Positions 26,696 to 37,000 of a stretch of 64,000 nucleotides of DNA are shown piece by piece. Within the stretch, counting starts at the first letter, position 1; every line of letters begins with the position of its first letter. Below the pieces are notes generated by a model. It saw nothing but the letters and a program-made list of their open reading frames with translations, was not told where the DNA came from and searched no databases. A program made the translations under genes and the position numbers. The DNA comes from Paeniglutamicibacter kerguelensis (GTDB taxonomy: Bacteria; Actinomycetota; Actinomycetes; Actinomycetales; Micrococcaceae): NCBI RefSeq assembly GCF_017876535.1, contig NZ_JAGIOF010000004.1, positions 124,001 through 188,000 on the forward strand. The letters are read 5' to 3'.

Positions 26696-27571
26696 CTAGC
26701 GCTGGGCGCTGTCCGTTGAGACCAGAAGCGTCTCATCGTCCGTGGCACCGGTGCCGTTGGTCCTGCGAATGGCGGCCCGCAACCACCAGGCCATGAGCAG
26801 GATGCCAACCAGGAGCGTCCACGCCCAAGACGGCACAACCGAATCAAGCCATCGTCCCGAGTTTTCCAGGAAGGAAATCCAGCTGGAGGGAAGCAGCTCG
26901 GGGACCGATGCCATGCCGTTGGTGAAGATCATGAGCCAGCCGACCAAGACCGTCACGGCACCAATGAGCAGCGAGGTGGTGTGGAATTTCAATCGCCCGA
27001 CGGAGAACCTGCGGCCGCGCATCCAGCGCACGGATCCGTGCCCGGTCTTGCGAATCAGCAAGGCGATGAGCAGGATCGGGATGACCATTCCCACCCCGAA
27101 GAGCCCCAGCAGCAGGCCGCCGCGGGCCGGGCTTGCCGAAGTCAGCGCGAGGGTGAAGATGGCTCCCAGCACCGGCCCGGTGCAGAACCCCGCCACACCT
27201 GAAACGGCACCCAGCGCAAAGGTTCCAACCAACGATCCGGCCGCCGGCGCGGGCCTGCCACCCGGGATGAACCGGGAAAAATCGAGCCCGCCGCCCAGCG
27301 CCGTGACCAGGCCGAGGATGATCAGCACCCATCCGGCTCCGATCAGTAGGACACCGCGATCGATGCTCAGCGTTCCGCCCAGCCAGCCCAGTCCCAGGCC
27401 AAGCGGCACCAGGGTGATGAGCAACCCGGCCAGGAAGACCGCACCGAGGCTTAGCAGCTTGGCACGGGACGCGGCGATGTTGGCAAAGAAAGCCGGCAGC
27501 AGCAGTGCATTGCAGGGGCTGAACACCCCGAGCATTCCGCCGATTACGGCGTAGGCGAATCCAACTTCCAT
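26696..27571 (-). CDS. CcdA/DsbD-like transmembrane thiol-disulfide carrier
   Basis: A 291-residue membrane protein with about seven helices. Conserved Cys residues sit in FSPCNALLLPAF (~18) and GFCTGPVLG (~128), the pair that shuttles electrons across the membrane in CcdA/DsbD proteins. A basic loop (RKTGHGSVRWMRGRR) separates helices 5 and 6, and the C-terminus is a short cytosolic tail. It is 18 nt downstream of the DsbA-like gene on the same strand, so the two form an extracytoplasmic redox unit, probably reducing or recycling the partner thioredoxin-fold protein. It resembles the CcdA-like proteins of actinobacterial cytochrome c biogenesis, but no ccs genes are adjacent. Confidence 0.85.
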   Translation of the reverse strand: MEVGFAYAVIGGMLGVFSPCNALLLPAFFANIAASRAKLLSLGAVFLAGLLITLVPLGLGLGWLGGTLSIDRGVLLIGAGWVLIILGLVTALGGGLDFSRFIPGGRPAPAAGSLVGTFALGAVSGVAGFCTGPVLGAIFTLALTSASPARGGLLLGLFGVGMVIPILLIALLIRKTGHGSVRWMRGRRFSVGRLKFHTTSLLIGAVTVLVGWLMIFTNGMASVPELLPSSWISFLENSGRWLDSVVPSWAWTLLVGILLMAWWLRAAIRRTNGTGATDDETLLVSTDSAQR

Positions 27572-27589
27572 GCGTGTTGGGCCTTCCTC

Positions 27590-28327
27590 TTAGCCGGCGA
27601 GCTCGACGTCGATGGCCTGGACGAAGACCTCGAGCGGCTGCGCTCCCACCACCGGGGAGCCGTTGATGATGAACGTCGGGGTCCCGGTGACGCCAAGGTC
27701 CTTGGCTTCGTCGTGGTTTTTCTGGACCAACGCGGAGGTTTCTTCGGATGCGGCATCGGCCACCAGCTGTTTGTGGTCCACACCGATCGTTTTGGCGAGC
27801 TCCTTGATGCCTTCGGCGGAGAAGTCTGCGTTCTTGGCGGTGGCCCCGTCGGCAAAGATTGCGTCGTGGAATTCCTGGTACTTGCCCTGCTTGCCCGCGG
27901 CAACGGCCAGTTCGGCGCTCTGGCGTGAGTTTTCGCCGAAGAACATGATGTCGCGGTACTCGATGCGCAGCTTGCCGGCGTCGACATACTGCTGCACGAT
28001 CGTGGGCAGGGACTCGGCGGCCCACTTGGCGCAGTAGCCGCACTGGAAATCCGAATAGGTGACCATGGTGACCGGTGCGTCAATGGCACCGACGGCGGTC
28101 GGGTCGTTGGCATCGCGGCGTTCGACGTTGATCTTCTGTTGCGTTGCATCGGCGTTCTGCGCGCCTTCGGCGGCCTGTTCGGTGGGTGCCGGCGCGGCGG
28201 CCACGGAGTCCCCCGGAGTGGGGATCTGCATCCCGATGATGATGCCGATCAGCAATGCCACGGGGATCGGCATGATCCAGAACCAGGGCAGCTTTGGCTT
28301 GGCCGGTGTTTGGGTTGCTTCTGACAT
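27590..28327 (-). CDS. Membrane-anchored DsbA/thioredoxin-fold protein
   Basis: A 245-residue extracytoplasmic protein. One transmembrane anchor at about 17-35 (FWIMPIPVALLIGIIIG) is followed by an Ala/Pro-rich linker and the DSBA-like thioredoxin domain. The active site is CGYC in YSDFQCGYCAKW (~95), and the cis-Pro loop is GVTGTPTFIING (~218). It probably forms or isomerises disulfides in secreted proteins. The ATG at 28327 gives the classic N-in anchor topology; upstream in-frame codons look non-coding. Operon with the CcdA-like gene (18-nt gap). Confidence 0.9.
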   Translation of the reverse strand: MSEATQTPAKPKLPWFWIMPIPVALLIGIIIGMQIPTPGDSVAAAPAPTEQAAEGAQNADATQQKINVERRDANDPTAVGAIDAPVTMVTYSDFQCGYCAKWAAESLPTIVQQYVDAGKLRIEYRDIMFFGENSRQSAELAVAAGKQGKYQEFHDAIFADGATAKNADFSAEGIKELAKTIGVDHKQLVADAASEETSALVQKNHDEAKDLGVTGTPTFIINGSPVVGAQPLEVFVQAIDVELAG

Positions 28328-28686
28328 GAGAGAGACGCAGGGTCCTTCCATCGGGGGCGGCAATCCTCACCGCGGCGTCGGGCTACGCAAGTATCCGGGC
28401 GCTCCGACGGCCGCGACGAGGGGTCTACCAAGAAACGTATCGGAGCCATGGACGCAAGGTGAAATCGCGGCCCGCGCATGTTCGTCGGAAACCCAGGCCT
28501 CCCGGGCATTAGGCCGTTGGCGTGGACGTCGAATTCGGGTCCCTACTGGTCGACCCCGGTTTTGCGGATCGAGCTCACGCCTCCAACTGGCACTGCGTCA
28601 AGGCCAGCCCGGTCGCTTCGGTCCGCCGGACCCGCGAGAGCGCGCCTCGCATTGTGGCATTTGGGGCAGCTCGGCAGATTGGACCT
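28328..28686. other. 359-nt gap upstream of the redox operon
   Basis: No gene supported on either strand. It holds the dsbA-like promoter region and the 3' flank of the deaminase gene. No strong hairpin or repeat noticed. Confidence 0.45.
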
Positions 28687-29196
28687 TCAGGCGTTTTCCC
28701 TGGCGGCTCCCGCCGGGGTGCCCGACGAATGATGGGAGCGGAAGTGCAGTGCCCGGATCTGTTCAACAAGTTCCTCCGCCGGGCCGTCGACCTCGATGCC
28801 CGGAACAACGGCGGCCACGGGCAACGGCGCCACCGGCGCGGGATCCACGCCCCATTCCCGCAGCCAGCCATCGAGCATGGCACCGGAAGCAACAAACACG
28901 ATCCTGCCCAGGCCCGCCCAGCCATGCGCCCCGGCACACATGGGGCAATGCTCCCCCGAGGTGTAGACGGTGCAGGCGGCACGCTGCGCGGCGGTGAGGT
29001 TCCTGAACGCCCATTGCGCAATGGCCAGCTCCGGGTGGGCGGTGCCGTCCCCGGACGCCACTTGGTTGTGGCCCTCAAAACGCACCGTCCCGGCCTCGTC
29101 GACGAGGACCGATCCAAACGGCTCGTCCCCCGCCTCCAGTGCCTGCCCGGCCAGCTCGATGCAGCGCCGCAGGTAATCCAGATCGTTCCGGTTCAT
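28687..29196 (-). CDS. Nucleoside deaminase (CMP/dCMP deaminase family)
   Basis: A 169-residue zinc enzyme. The zinc/catalytic motif is HPE (TAHPELAIAQWA, ~55) with the second half EHCPMCAGA (~82-90), and EPFGSVLVDEAG precedes them. This matches guanine/cytosine-type nucleoside deaminases, including TadA-like and GuaD-like enzymes. The C-terminal extension is longer than in TadA, so a free nucleobase or nucleoside is the more likely substrate. In-frame ATGs at 29217, 29202 and 29196 are possible; 29196 best matches the family N-terminus and has AGGT 9 nt upstream. Divergent from the UDG-like operon. Confidence 0.85.
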   Translation of the reverse strand: MNRNDLDYLRRCIELAGQALEAGDEPFGSVLVDEAGTVRFEGHNQVASGDGTAHPELAIAQWAFRNLTAAQRAACTVYTSGEHCPMCAGAHGWAGLGRIVFVASGAMLDGWLREWGVDPAPVAPLPVAAVVPGIEVDGPAEELVEQIRALHFRSHHSSGTPAGAARENA

Positions 29197-29353
29197 TCCC
29201 ATCGACCTATCATCCATCGGTAACTATCGGTTGACCAAGGGCTTCCTGCGCTGGAATCCGCCCGGGGGATGCGCCGGAAATGCTCGCCCGTCGGGCGGTG
29301 AATGCGCGGGCGGCACAATCGGCGTAGGCTCAGTGTTAGGCGAAAGGTTAATA

Positions 29354-29983
29354 ATGAGCCAATCCGAGTACTTTGAAGAACAGCTGAGCAAGGTGGAGGA
29401 CGATTCCATCGCCGAGCTCACTGCACTATGTCGCAAGTTGCAGGAACAGCAGCCCGGTTCGCGGGTTCCGCTGATCGATCCGATACACGACGTGGATGAG
29501 GCCCGGGTTATTTCCCTGCAAATCGCGCCGGGTCCCGGAACGTCCTCGGGTTTCCTCTCACTGCGCAACGACGATCCGACGGCCGCCAGACTAGCGGCAG
29601 TCTACGATGCGGCCGGGCTGGAACCGCGCTACGGCATTCCTTGGAATGTATTCCCGTGGGAACTGCCCGACGGTGGCACCAAGCTCACCCCGGACCAGGT
29701 CAAGGCCGGGATTCGCCCGCTCAAGGAACTGATGCGCATTGCGTACCGGACCTCCGCGATCGTGGCGCACGGCACCGAGGCCAAGCGCCTGGTGCAGGCC
29801 TGGATCAAGGCGGGCGGCCAGCAGGTCATCAACCAACGCGGCATCAAGATCTATGAGGTGCGCTCCACAGCGGACCGCGCATTCTTGGGATCGGCCGAAA
29901 AGCAGCAGGTCTGGTTCGACGAAATGGTTGCCGCCTACACCGACGCCATGGCGCGCGCCGGAGTGCGACCCACCAAGAAGTGA
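29354..29983 (+). CDS. Uracil-DNA glycosylase superfamily protein
   Basis: A 209-residue protein. ISLQIAPGPGTSSGFLS followed by RNDDPTA, IPWNVFPWEL and IVAHGTEAKRLVQ correspond in order to the water-activating, Asn/aromatic and His-containing motifs of UDG-fold proteins. The motifs diverge from family 1 UDG (no GQDPYH), so this belongs to an atypical UDG-like branch and its base specificity is unknown. AAAGG precedes the ATG at 29354; the frame continues upstream without protein character. Its stop overlaps the GTG of the next gene by 4 nt, so the two are translationally coupled. Confidence 0.7.
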   Translation: MSQSEYFEEQLSKVEDDSIAELTALCRKLQEQQPGSRVPLIDPIHDVDEARVISLQIAPGPGTSSGFLSLRNDDPTAARLAAVYDAAGLEPRYGIPWNVFPWELPDGGTKLTPDQVKAGIRPLKELMRIAYRTSAIVAHGTEAKRLVQAWIKAGGQQVINQRGIKIYEVRSTADRAFLGSAEKQQVWFDEMVAAYTDAMARAGVRPTKK

Positions 29984-30834
29984 AGGTCCTGATCCTCGGT
30001 GCCGGGGACCTCGGCACCGAGACAGGGCTTCGCTTGGTCGCCGCCGGGCATAAGGTAACCGCTTGGCGCCGACGCGCCGAATTGCTGCCCGGCTCCTTCA
30101 TGGCGGTATCCGTCGATCTGGGTGATTCCGAACGCGAGCTTCCGGCCATCGACCCGGACACCGAGCTGGTCATCTTCACCCCCGCCGCGCCCGAACGCAG
30201 TGCCCAGGCCTACCGGCGCACCTACCTCTGGGCTGCGCAACGCGTTGTTTCGGCGCTGGAGCGGGACAATGTACACCCCCGGCGCTTCATCATGGTCTCG
30301 TCCACCGCCGTCTATGGCGACGCCGCCGGCGGCCTGGTCGACGAGAAAACCCCCATCGATCCGCACACCGAGACCGCGCAGGTCCTTGCCGCAACGGAGG
30401 ACCTGGTGCGCGGGCAGGACGGAACGCCGATCATCCTGCGCCTCGCCGGAATCTACGGGCCCGGCCGCAACCACCTGATCAACCAGGTCAGGGACGGCAA
30501 GGCACGCAAGGCCGGGCGGGTGGTGTGGACCAACCGGATCCACCGCGATGACGCCGCGGCCGCGATCGTGCACTTGGGAACCATGTCCCAATCGCCCGAG
30601 CCGCTCTACCTGGGAGTGGACCGCGAACCCGTTGACCTTGCACGGGTCCAGGAATTCCTGGCCGAGCGCCTGGGCGTTGTGTCTCCCCCGGCGGGCGAAG
30701 CCGTGGTGAACCGGGGCGGGGACCGGCGGTTGTCCAGCGACAGGCTGCTGGCCAGCGGTTTCGGATTCACGTTCCCGACCTACCGCGAGGGCTATGCCAG
30801 CGTGTTGGCGGGCGAAGGCGTGCGGCACCCTTAG
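29980..30834 (+). CDS. NAD(P)-dependent epimerase/dehydratase family protein
   Basis: A 284-residue Rossmann protein. The N-terminal nucleotide motif LILGAGDLGTETGLRL has G-x-G-x-x-G spacing; VSSTAVYGDAAG holds the SDR Ser, and the Tyr-x3-Lys position is weak. RLAGIYGPGRN is the extended-SDR substrate-loop motif. It resembles the YeeZ-like group of NAD-dependent sugar-nucleotide epimerase relatives whose substrates are unknown. The GTG start overlaps the stop of the UDG-like gene (GTGA), so they are made together; no functional link is obvious. Confidence 0.82.
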   Translation: MKVLILGAGDLGTETGLRLVAAGHKVTAWRRRAELLPGSFMAVSVDLGDSERELPAIDPDTELVIFTPAAPERSAQAYRRTYLWAAQRVVSALERDNVHPRRFIMVSSTAVYGDAAGGLVDEKTPIDPHTETAQVLAATEDLVRGQDGTPIILRLAGIYGPGRNHLINQVRDGKARKAGRVVWTNRIHRDDAAAAIVHLGTMSQSPEPLYLGVDREPVDLARVQEFLAERLGVVSPPAGEAVVNRGGDRRLSSDRLLASGFGFTFPTYREGYASVLAGEGVRHP

Positions 30835-30946
30835 CCTCCGGCGGCCAAAGCATCCCGGCTTTCGGGCGAACACCCGTGGGGAACGCACCGAGGTGCACCC
30901 CGACCGGGCACCGGCCCGGCTGGAATGCACCTCGGATGGAGCGCGG

Positions 30947-32167
30947 CTAGTTGTTGACGTAGCCGTTCGGGTTCAGCACGTACTTCGTTGCGGCTCCGGC
31001 ATCGAACTCCGCGTAGCCGCGCGGCGCGTCAAGCAACGAGATCGCCTTGGCGTTCACTGCCTTGGCGATCTGGATCTTGTCGTGCAAGATCGCCATCATC
31101 AGCTGGCGGTTGTACTTCATGACCGGACACTGGCCCGTGGTGAAGGACAGCGACTTGGCCCAACCCGTGCCGAGGCTCAGCGACAGGCTGCCGTGCTTTG
31201 CGGCATCGTCGACGGCCCCCGGGTCGCCCGTGACATAAAGCCCCGGGATGCCCAGCGCGCCACCCGCGGCGGTGACGTCCATCAGCGAGTTCAGCACCGT
31301 GGCCGGCGCTTCCTGGGCCCCCGCGCCATGGCCGTGGCCTCGCGCCTCGAACCCGACGGCGTCGATGCCGCAGTCGACTTCCCGCACGCCGAGGATCTGC
31401 TCGATCTGGTCCGCCGGATCGCCGTTGCCCACGTTGATGGTCTCGCAACCGAAGCTGCGGGCTTGGGCGAGGCGTTCCTCGTTCAGGTCGCCCACGATGA
31501 CCACTGCGGCACCCAACAGCTGGGCACCCGCTGCCGCGGCCAAACCAACCGGACCCGCACCTGCGACGTAGACCGTGGAACCCACGGTCACGCCGGCGCT
31601 CACGGCCCCGTGGAACCCGGTGGGCAGGATGTCGGAAAGCATGGTCAGGTCCATGATCTTTTCCAACGCCTGGTCCCTGTCCGGGAATTTCAATAGGTTC
31701 CAGTCGGCGTAGGGAACCAAAACGTACTCGGCCTGGCCGCCGACCCAGCCACCCATGTCCACGTACCCGTAGGCACTGCCGGGGCGATCCGGGTTGACGT
31801 TCAGGCAGATGCCCGTCTTTCTTTCCTTGCAGTTCCGGCAGCGGCCACAGGAAATGTTGAAGGGAACCGAACAGATGTCACCGACCTTGATGAACTCGAC
31901 GTCCGGGCCGACCTCGATGACCTCGCCGGTGATTTCGTGCCCGAGCACCAGGTTCTCTGGCGCCGTGGTCCGGCCACGGACCATGTGTTGGTCGGAGCCG
32001 CAGATATTGGTGGTGACAGTTCGCAGGATGACCCCGTGCGGGACCTTCCTGCCGACGTTGGCCGGGTTTACCCCGGGTCCGTCTTGTAGTTCGAAGGTGG
32101 GAAACGGCGTATCGATGACCTCGACGATTCCAGGCCCCTTGTACGCAACAGCTTTGTTACCTGACAT
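30947..32167 (-). CDS. fdhA: Glutathione-independent formaldehyde dehydrogenase
   Basis: A 406-residue zinc-dependent medium-chain dehydrogenase. The catalytic-zinc region ICGSDQHMVRGRT and LGHEITGEV, the structural zinc cysteines CGRCRNCKERKTGIC (~100-114), and the cofactor motif VAGAGPVGLAAAAGA are all visible. The insertions and GFEARGHGHG segment are those of Pseudomonas-type FdhA, which oxidises formaldehyde with tightly bound NAD. Formaldehyde would arise from N-demethylation of betaine/sarcosine-type compounds, fitting the DadA-like oxidase upstream. AAGGA precedes the ATG at 32167. Confidence 0.93.
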   Translation of the reverse strand: MSGNKAVAYKGPGIVEVIDTPFPTFELQDGPGVNPANVGRKVPHGVILRTVTTNICGSDQHMVRGRTTAPENLVLGHEITGEVIEVGPDVEFIKVGDICSVPFNISCGRCRNCKERKTGICLNVNPDRPGSAYGYVDMGGWVGGQAEYVLVPYADWNLLKFPDRDQALEKIMDLTMLSDILPTGFHGAVSAGVTVGSTVYVAGAGPVGLAAAAGAQLLGAAVVIVGDLNEERLAQARSFGCETINVGNGDPADQIEQILGVREVDCGIDAVGFEARGHGHGAGAQEAPATVLNSLMDVTAAGGALGIPGLYVTGDPGAVDDAAKHGSLSLSLGTGWAKSLSFTTGQCPVMKYNRQLMMAILHDKIQIAKAVNAKAISLLDAPRGYAEFDAGAATKYVLNPNGYVNN

Positions 32168-32309
32168 GAGTTTTCCTTCCTGTGACCAAAAGGCCGGGGC
32201 AGATGCCTCGACCTCCGGACAGGCTATCGACGAAAATCCCGATTTGCCATAGTTATTCGCTCCCATTTGTTGGCTATAGCAACTTTTTGTGGAAATCTTC
32301 GTGAACAGG

Positions 32310-32360
32310 AAAACCCCGGCATCGGGTGCGGGATGATTCCGCGCCGGATGCCGGGGTTTT
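32310..32360. terminator. Terminator between DadA-like gene and fdhA
   Basis: A 14-bp stem (32310-32323 with 32347-32360) flanked by A-rich and T-rich runs on either side. On the minus strand it follows the DadA-like stop by about 20 nt and ends in TTTT, isolating fdhA. Confidence 0.85.
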
Positions 32361-32380
32361 TCAGGAAATTCTGCGTGAGG

Positions 32381-33658
32381 CTAGAAACCCTTGCGCAGCG
32401 GGTTGAAATGGCGAGCCACTGCAGGCTTGTCCTTGCCCACGATGCCCGCGGCAAGCATCTTGCCGGTCAGCGGGCCAAGGGCCACGCCCCACATGCCGTG
32501 TCCGCCACCGACGTGCACGCGCGGGGACTTGGTGGCACCGATCAGCGGCAGGCCGTCGGCGGTGCAGGGGCGTCCGCCAACCCACTCTTCCTTGCGGTTT
32601 TCCCAGTTGATTCCCTTGTAGACCGGCGTCGCCGCGGCCACGATGGCCTCGATGCGCTTGGGCTCCAACTGGTGGTTCGCATCGCGGAACTCCATGGTGC
32701 CGGCAATCCGGAAACGGTCCCCGAGCGGGGTGCAGGCCACACGCTGGGTCGGGAAGTAGATCGGGTGGGTCGGCATGACCTCGGGCTGCACGGTGAAGGA
32801 GTAGCCACGGCCCGCCTGGACCACGACGTTCACGCCGAACTTCTTGGTCAGGTCGTTCAACCAGGCGCCGGTGGCCATCACCACGTGGTCGGCGGTGATC
32901 GAACGGCCCTCGGAACCAATGACGGTGACGGAGCTGCCGTTGTCGCGGATGTCGGTGACGTTGAACGCGCCAACGATGTCGCCGCCGCGGGCAATAACCG
33001 ACTCCGCAAGGGAATCCATGTACTTCGGCGGGTTCAGGAAACGCTGGTTCTTGATCGCCACGCCGGCTGCCACGGTGTCGGCCAGGGTCGGTTCGATCGC
33101 ACGCAGCTCGTCGCCGGTGAGCAGGTCGAACTCGACGTTGCCGCCGGTCTTGTGGATCATGTCGAATTCGTGGAGCAGTCCGTCGCGGTCCTTCAGCGAC
33201 TTGAAGCCGGTGAGGAACGGGTTGGCGGGCATGGTCTTCTCAACCACGCCGGGACCGGCATTGGTGCCTTCGGCGATCTCATCGAAGGCGTCCAGGCCGG
33301 TGGTGCCGATCTCCGAGTAGATCCGCATGGCCGCCTGCCACTTCTTCGGGGTGCTGTGCCAAGCGAAGCCCACCAGGAAGCGAAGCAGCTTCGCATCGGC
33401 CTTCAACGGAATGTACAACGGGGAAGCCGGGTCGAACATCATCTTCAGGCCGTTGGTGAAGACCGCCGGTTCCGCGATTGGAAGGGTCAACGCAGGGGTC
33501 AACCAACCGGCATTGCCCCACGAGGCGCCCGAGGCCACGCCGCCGCGGTCAACGACGGTGACCTTGACGCCCTCTTCTTGCAAGTACCAGGCAGCGGACA
33601 GGCCCACGAACCCGGCGCCTACGATTACAACATGCTCAGGCGTCGTTGCGCTGGCCAT
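32381..33658 (-). CDS. FAD-dependent D-amino-acid dehydrogenase-like oxidoreductase
   Basis: A 425-residue DAO-family flavoenzyme. The FAD motif VVIVGAGFVGLSAAWYLQE is at the N-terminus, SWGNAGWLTPALTLP follows the second strand, and the C-terminal FAD-contact segment reads GRPCTADGLPLIGATKSPRV then GGGHGMWG. This is the DadA type: oxidative deamination of D-amino acids or N-methylated amino acids, electrons passing to the respiratory chain. GGAG with a 7-nt spacer selects the ATG at 33658 over one at 33664. No Dad racemase is adjacent. Confidence 0.88.
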   Translation of the reverse strand: MASATTPEHVVIVGAGFVGLSAAWYLQEEGVKVTVVDRGGVASGASWGNAGWLTPALTLPIAEPAVFTNGLKMMFDPASPLYIPLKADAKLLRFLVGFAWHSTPKKWQAAMRIYSEIGTTGLDAFDEIAEGTNAGPGVVEKTMPANPFLTGFKSLKDRDGLLHEFDMIHKTGGNVEFDLLTGDELRAIEPTLADTVAAGVAIKNQRFLNPPKYMDSLAESVIARGGDIVGAFNVTDIRDNGSSVTVIGSEGRSITADHVVMATGAWLNDLTKKFGVNVVVQAGRGYSFTVQPEVMPTHPIYFPTQRVACTPLGDRFRIAGTMEFRDANHQLEPKRIEAIVAAATPVYKGINWENRKEEWVGGRPCTADGLPLIGATKSPRVHVGGGHGMWGVALGPLTGKMLAAGIVGKDKPAVARHFNPLRKGF

Positions 33659-34099
33659 GGTCATACTCCATTCAAGAAAATTGCTAACACTTTGACTCAA
33701 CTTTGACGGTGAAACCGGCGCGAAGCAACGCCATTTCGCATTTCATCGGTGACGCAAGCCACAAGGAATCACGGGTTGCATTAAGTGCGGAAATTTGTAG
33801 GATATTCAGCATTTTCTACAGTGGGGCTTCGGGTCGGCCACACTTCAAGCCGCCGTGCCCGCCGTGGATATTTTTCGCCGTCGGTTGCACCGGTCATTTC
33901 CGCTGTTGGCAGGGACGCTTCGGGATCGTCGGCGGCAACGCACCCCGGGAGAAGAGGCAGGTCGTCGCGAGCCCAGCATCCTGCGGGCACGGACGGACCA
34001 ACCGAAACCAGCCGGTACCGACAAACGCGGTTTCAGCTTTGAGGTGTGATCCTGCTTGTTTTGACGCTTCGCGTGGGCGAACCCACCTAGACTGATTTC
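33659..34099. other. 441-nt divergent intergenic region
   Basis: It separates the DadA-like gene (minus) from the SNF2 gene (plus). Open frames on both strands look random. A TAGACT -10 box at 34088-34093, 6 nt before the SNF2 ATG, indicates a leaderless SNF2 transcript. A moderately AT-rich stretch near 33780-33830 may hold the minus-strand promoter. Confidence 0.5.
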
Positions 34100-37000
34100 A
34101 TGACTTCCGCTTTCCCGACGCTTGCTTCGAGCACCCTTATTGCCGAACTTGTAGGCGTGACGAGCATGGAACGGGGATCGGAATACGCCAGCACCGGGCG
34201 GGTCCTTGACACCACGTGGATACCGCCGATGAGCATCGTGCGCGGCAGCGTGGTCGGGTCCGGAAACAAGATCTACCGCACGGCGATCCATTCCCAGGTA
34301 CGCAACGGATACCTCTACCCGCAACACGGCATCTGCACCTGCCCGGTCGGCAACAACTGCAAGCATGCCGCGGCCGTCTTGTTGGCCTTCATGTGGGAAG
34401 AGTCCAACTTCGAAGAGGCCGACACCCGGGCGCCGTGGGAACGCTCGCTATTGGCGCTGATGGGTGCCGAGGAACCCGGCAGCGAAAGGAAGCAAACACG
34501 TTCCCTGGGCGTGCAGCTTGAGCTGCGCCCCAAGGCCAGCCCCCGTTACTACTCCAGCGCCGTCGAGAAGATCAATTCCGGGGAAATCCCGCACACCTCA
34601 AAGCTTGAACTCACGATGCGCCCGGTCCAGCTGAACGAAAAGGGCCGTTGGGTCTCCGGAAATCTCACGTGGCAACACTTCAGGTACACCAGAAGCGGCG
34701 AAGTCCCGACGCTGCCGTTCGACAACGAGTACGACGCCCTCCAGGTCGAGTGGTTCTGCATGCTGCTGCAGCTCAATTCCTTCGCCGCATGGAACGGCTC
34801 GCACCTGCTCACCAGTGACTTCCTGAGCCCGATGGTTTGGAACCACCTGGCCCAGGCTCCCGCGCTGGGCATCGAATTCCGCGCTTTGTCGGCCAAGTCC
34901 CTCGTCACGGTGCACGACGCGGTGAGTGTCCGTGCCGACGTCGCCTCCGAAGGAAAGAAACTGCGGCTTCGGCCCCATATCGACGAAACTCCTGCCGGCT
35001 TCGACACCGACTTCGCCGGGACGATTTCGGACCACGGGGTCTATTGGTGGGACAGCTCCAGCACCCTCAAGAACGCCAACATCCACTTGGCGCCCTCCAA
35101 GGAACGGTTGACCCCGCTCATCACCGGCCTGCTGCGTTCGGACAAGAAGATCATGATTCCCGCCAACGGGCGGGAAAACTTCGAGCGGGAGTACCTGCCC
35201 AAAATTGCCAAGGCCACTCCCCTGGTCTCCTCGGACCACTCGATATCGGTTCCGGCCTCCGTGCTTCCCACGATGCTCCTGAAGCTCACGCACCTTGCCG
35301 GAGAAAGGGACCAACCCCGGAAGCCGAAGAAAGAGAAGGCCGGCGCGCCAGGCGTGAAGTTGTTCTGGGGGTACGACTACGCGGGCACGTTCGTGCCCAT
35401 GGGACATTCGCCCGCGAGCTCCGTCGAACCGGACCACAGGGCAGAGACGTCACTGCACCGCGGGATCGCCGCAGCCTTGGTCGACTTCCCGGAGGCGTTT
35501 GCCGCGCTGTTCCCCGGTTCGAAACCCTCCGGGGAATCCGAGGCGAACACCACCATCTTGACCGGCGTCCCGGCCGCCCGGTTTGTTTCGCTGGCCTTGC
35601 CGCTCCTCGAACGGCTTCCCTCCCTGGACATCATTGCGGAGGGCACCGCCACCGAGTTCGAGGAACTCACCGCCGACCCGCTGATCACCGTTTCGGCCCA
35701 AAACACCGAAACCAACGACTGGTTCGATCTGGGCGTCGAGGTACAGATCGACGGGAACAAGGTTCCCTTCACCGAGCTTTTCCAGGCGCTGGCACACAAC
35801 GAGAAGCACCTCATGCTGCCCAACGGGAAGTACTTCGAGCTCGACCGGCCGGAATACGAACAGCTTCGCAGGCTCATCGAGGAGGCCCGTTCGCTGTCCG
35901 ATTCGCACGGTGACGACACCGTCCGCATTTCCAAGCACCAGGCGTCCCTGTGGGAAGACCTGAAGGAACTGGCGACGAATGCCGAAGCCACGGCGGAATG
36001 GAAAACCTCCGCCGGGAGCCTGGTCAACATCTCCTCCGTCGAGCACGCCCCGGTGCCCGCGGGCATCAACGCCACCCTCCGCCCGTACCAACGCGAGGGG
36101 TTTGAATGGCTCTCGTTCCTCTTCGACCATTCGCTCGGCGGCGTGCTGGCCGATGACATGGGCCTGGGAAAAACCCTGCAGACCCTGGCACTGATCCAGC
36201 ACGCCAAGGACCGACACGATCCTTCGGCCGGCAAGATGCCCCCGTTCCTGGTTGTTGCGCCCACCTCTGTCGTTTCCAACTGGGTCGCCGAGACCCGGCG
36301 TTTCGCCCCCGGGCTCAAGGCCGTCTACCTCACTGAAACCATCAAGCGCGGCGGAGTTCCGGTCCAGGAAATCGCGGACGAGGTCGACATCGTCGTCACC
36401 TCCTACGGCCTGTTCCGCATCGACCAGGACGAATACCGCCACGCCAAGTTCTCCGGACTGGTCCTGGACGAAGCCCAGTTCGTTAAAAACCCGGCCACGC
36501 AGGCCGCCAAGCAGGCCCGCGATTTCCCCACCGGGTTCAAGCTGGCCATCACCGGCACTCCCATGGAAAACAACCTTTCCGAGCTGTGGTCGATGTTCGC
36601 CATCGCCGCTCCGGGGCTTTTCGCAACGCTCAAGCGCTTCGACGAGACCTACCGCAAACCCATCGAGAAGGACGGCGATTCCGAAGCCCTGACCCGCCTG
36701 CGCAGGCGCATCCGCCCGCTGATGCTTCGCCGGACCAAGGAACTGGTCGCCACCGATCTGCCCGAAAAACAAGAGCAGATCCTGGAGCTGGAGCTCAGCC
36801 CGAAACACCGGACCATCTACCAGCGCCATTTGCAGCGCGAACGGCAGAAGGTGCTGGGCATGCTCGAAGACATGGACAAGAACCGTTTTGCCGTGTTCTC
36901 ATCCCTCACCAAGCTGCGCCAGCTGTCGCTCGATGCGTCGCTGATCGACGACCAGTACCATTCGGTGCCCAGCAGCAAGCTCGAGGCCCTGCTGGAACAG

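Noticed and set aside
33703-34095. 130-codon plus-strand frame upstream of SNF2
   Set aside because: Starts inside the minus-gene leader, no domain, and overlaps the SNF2 promoter.
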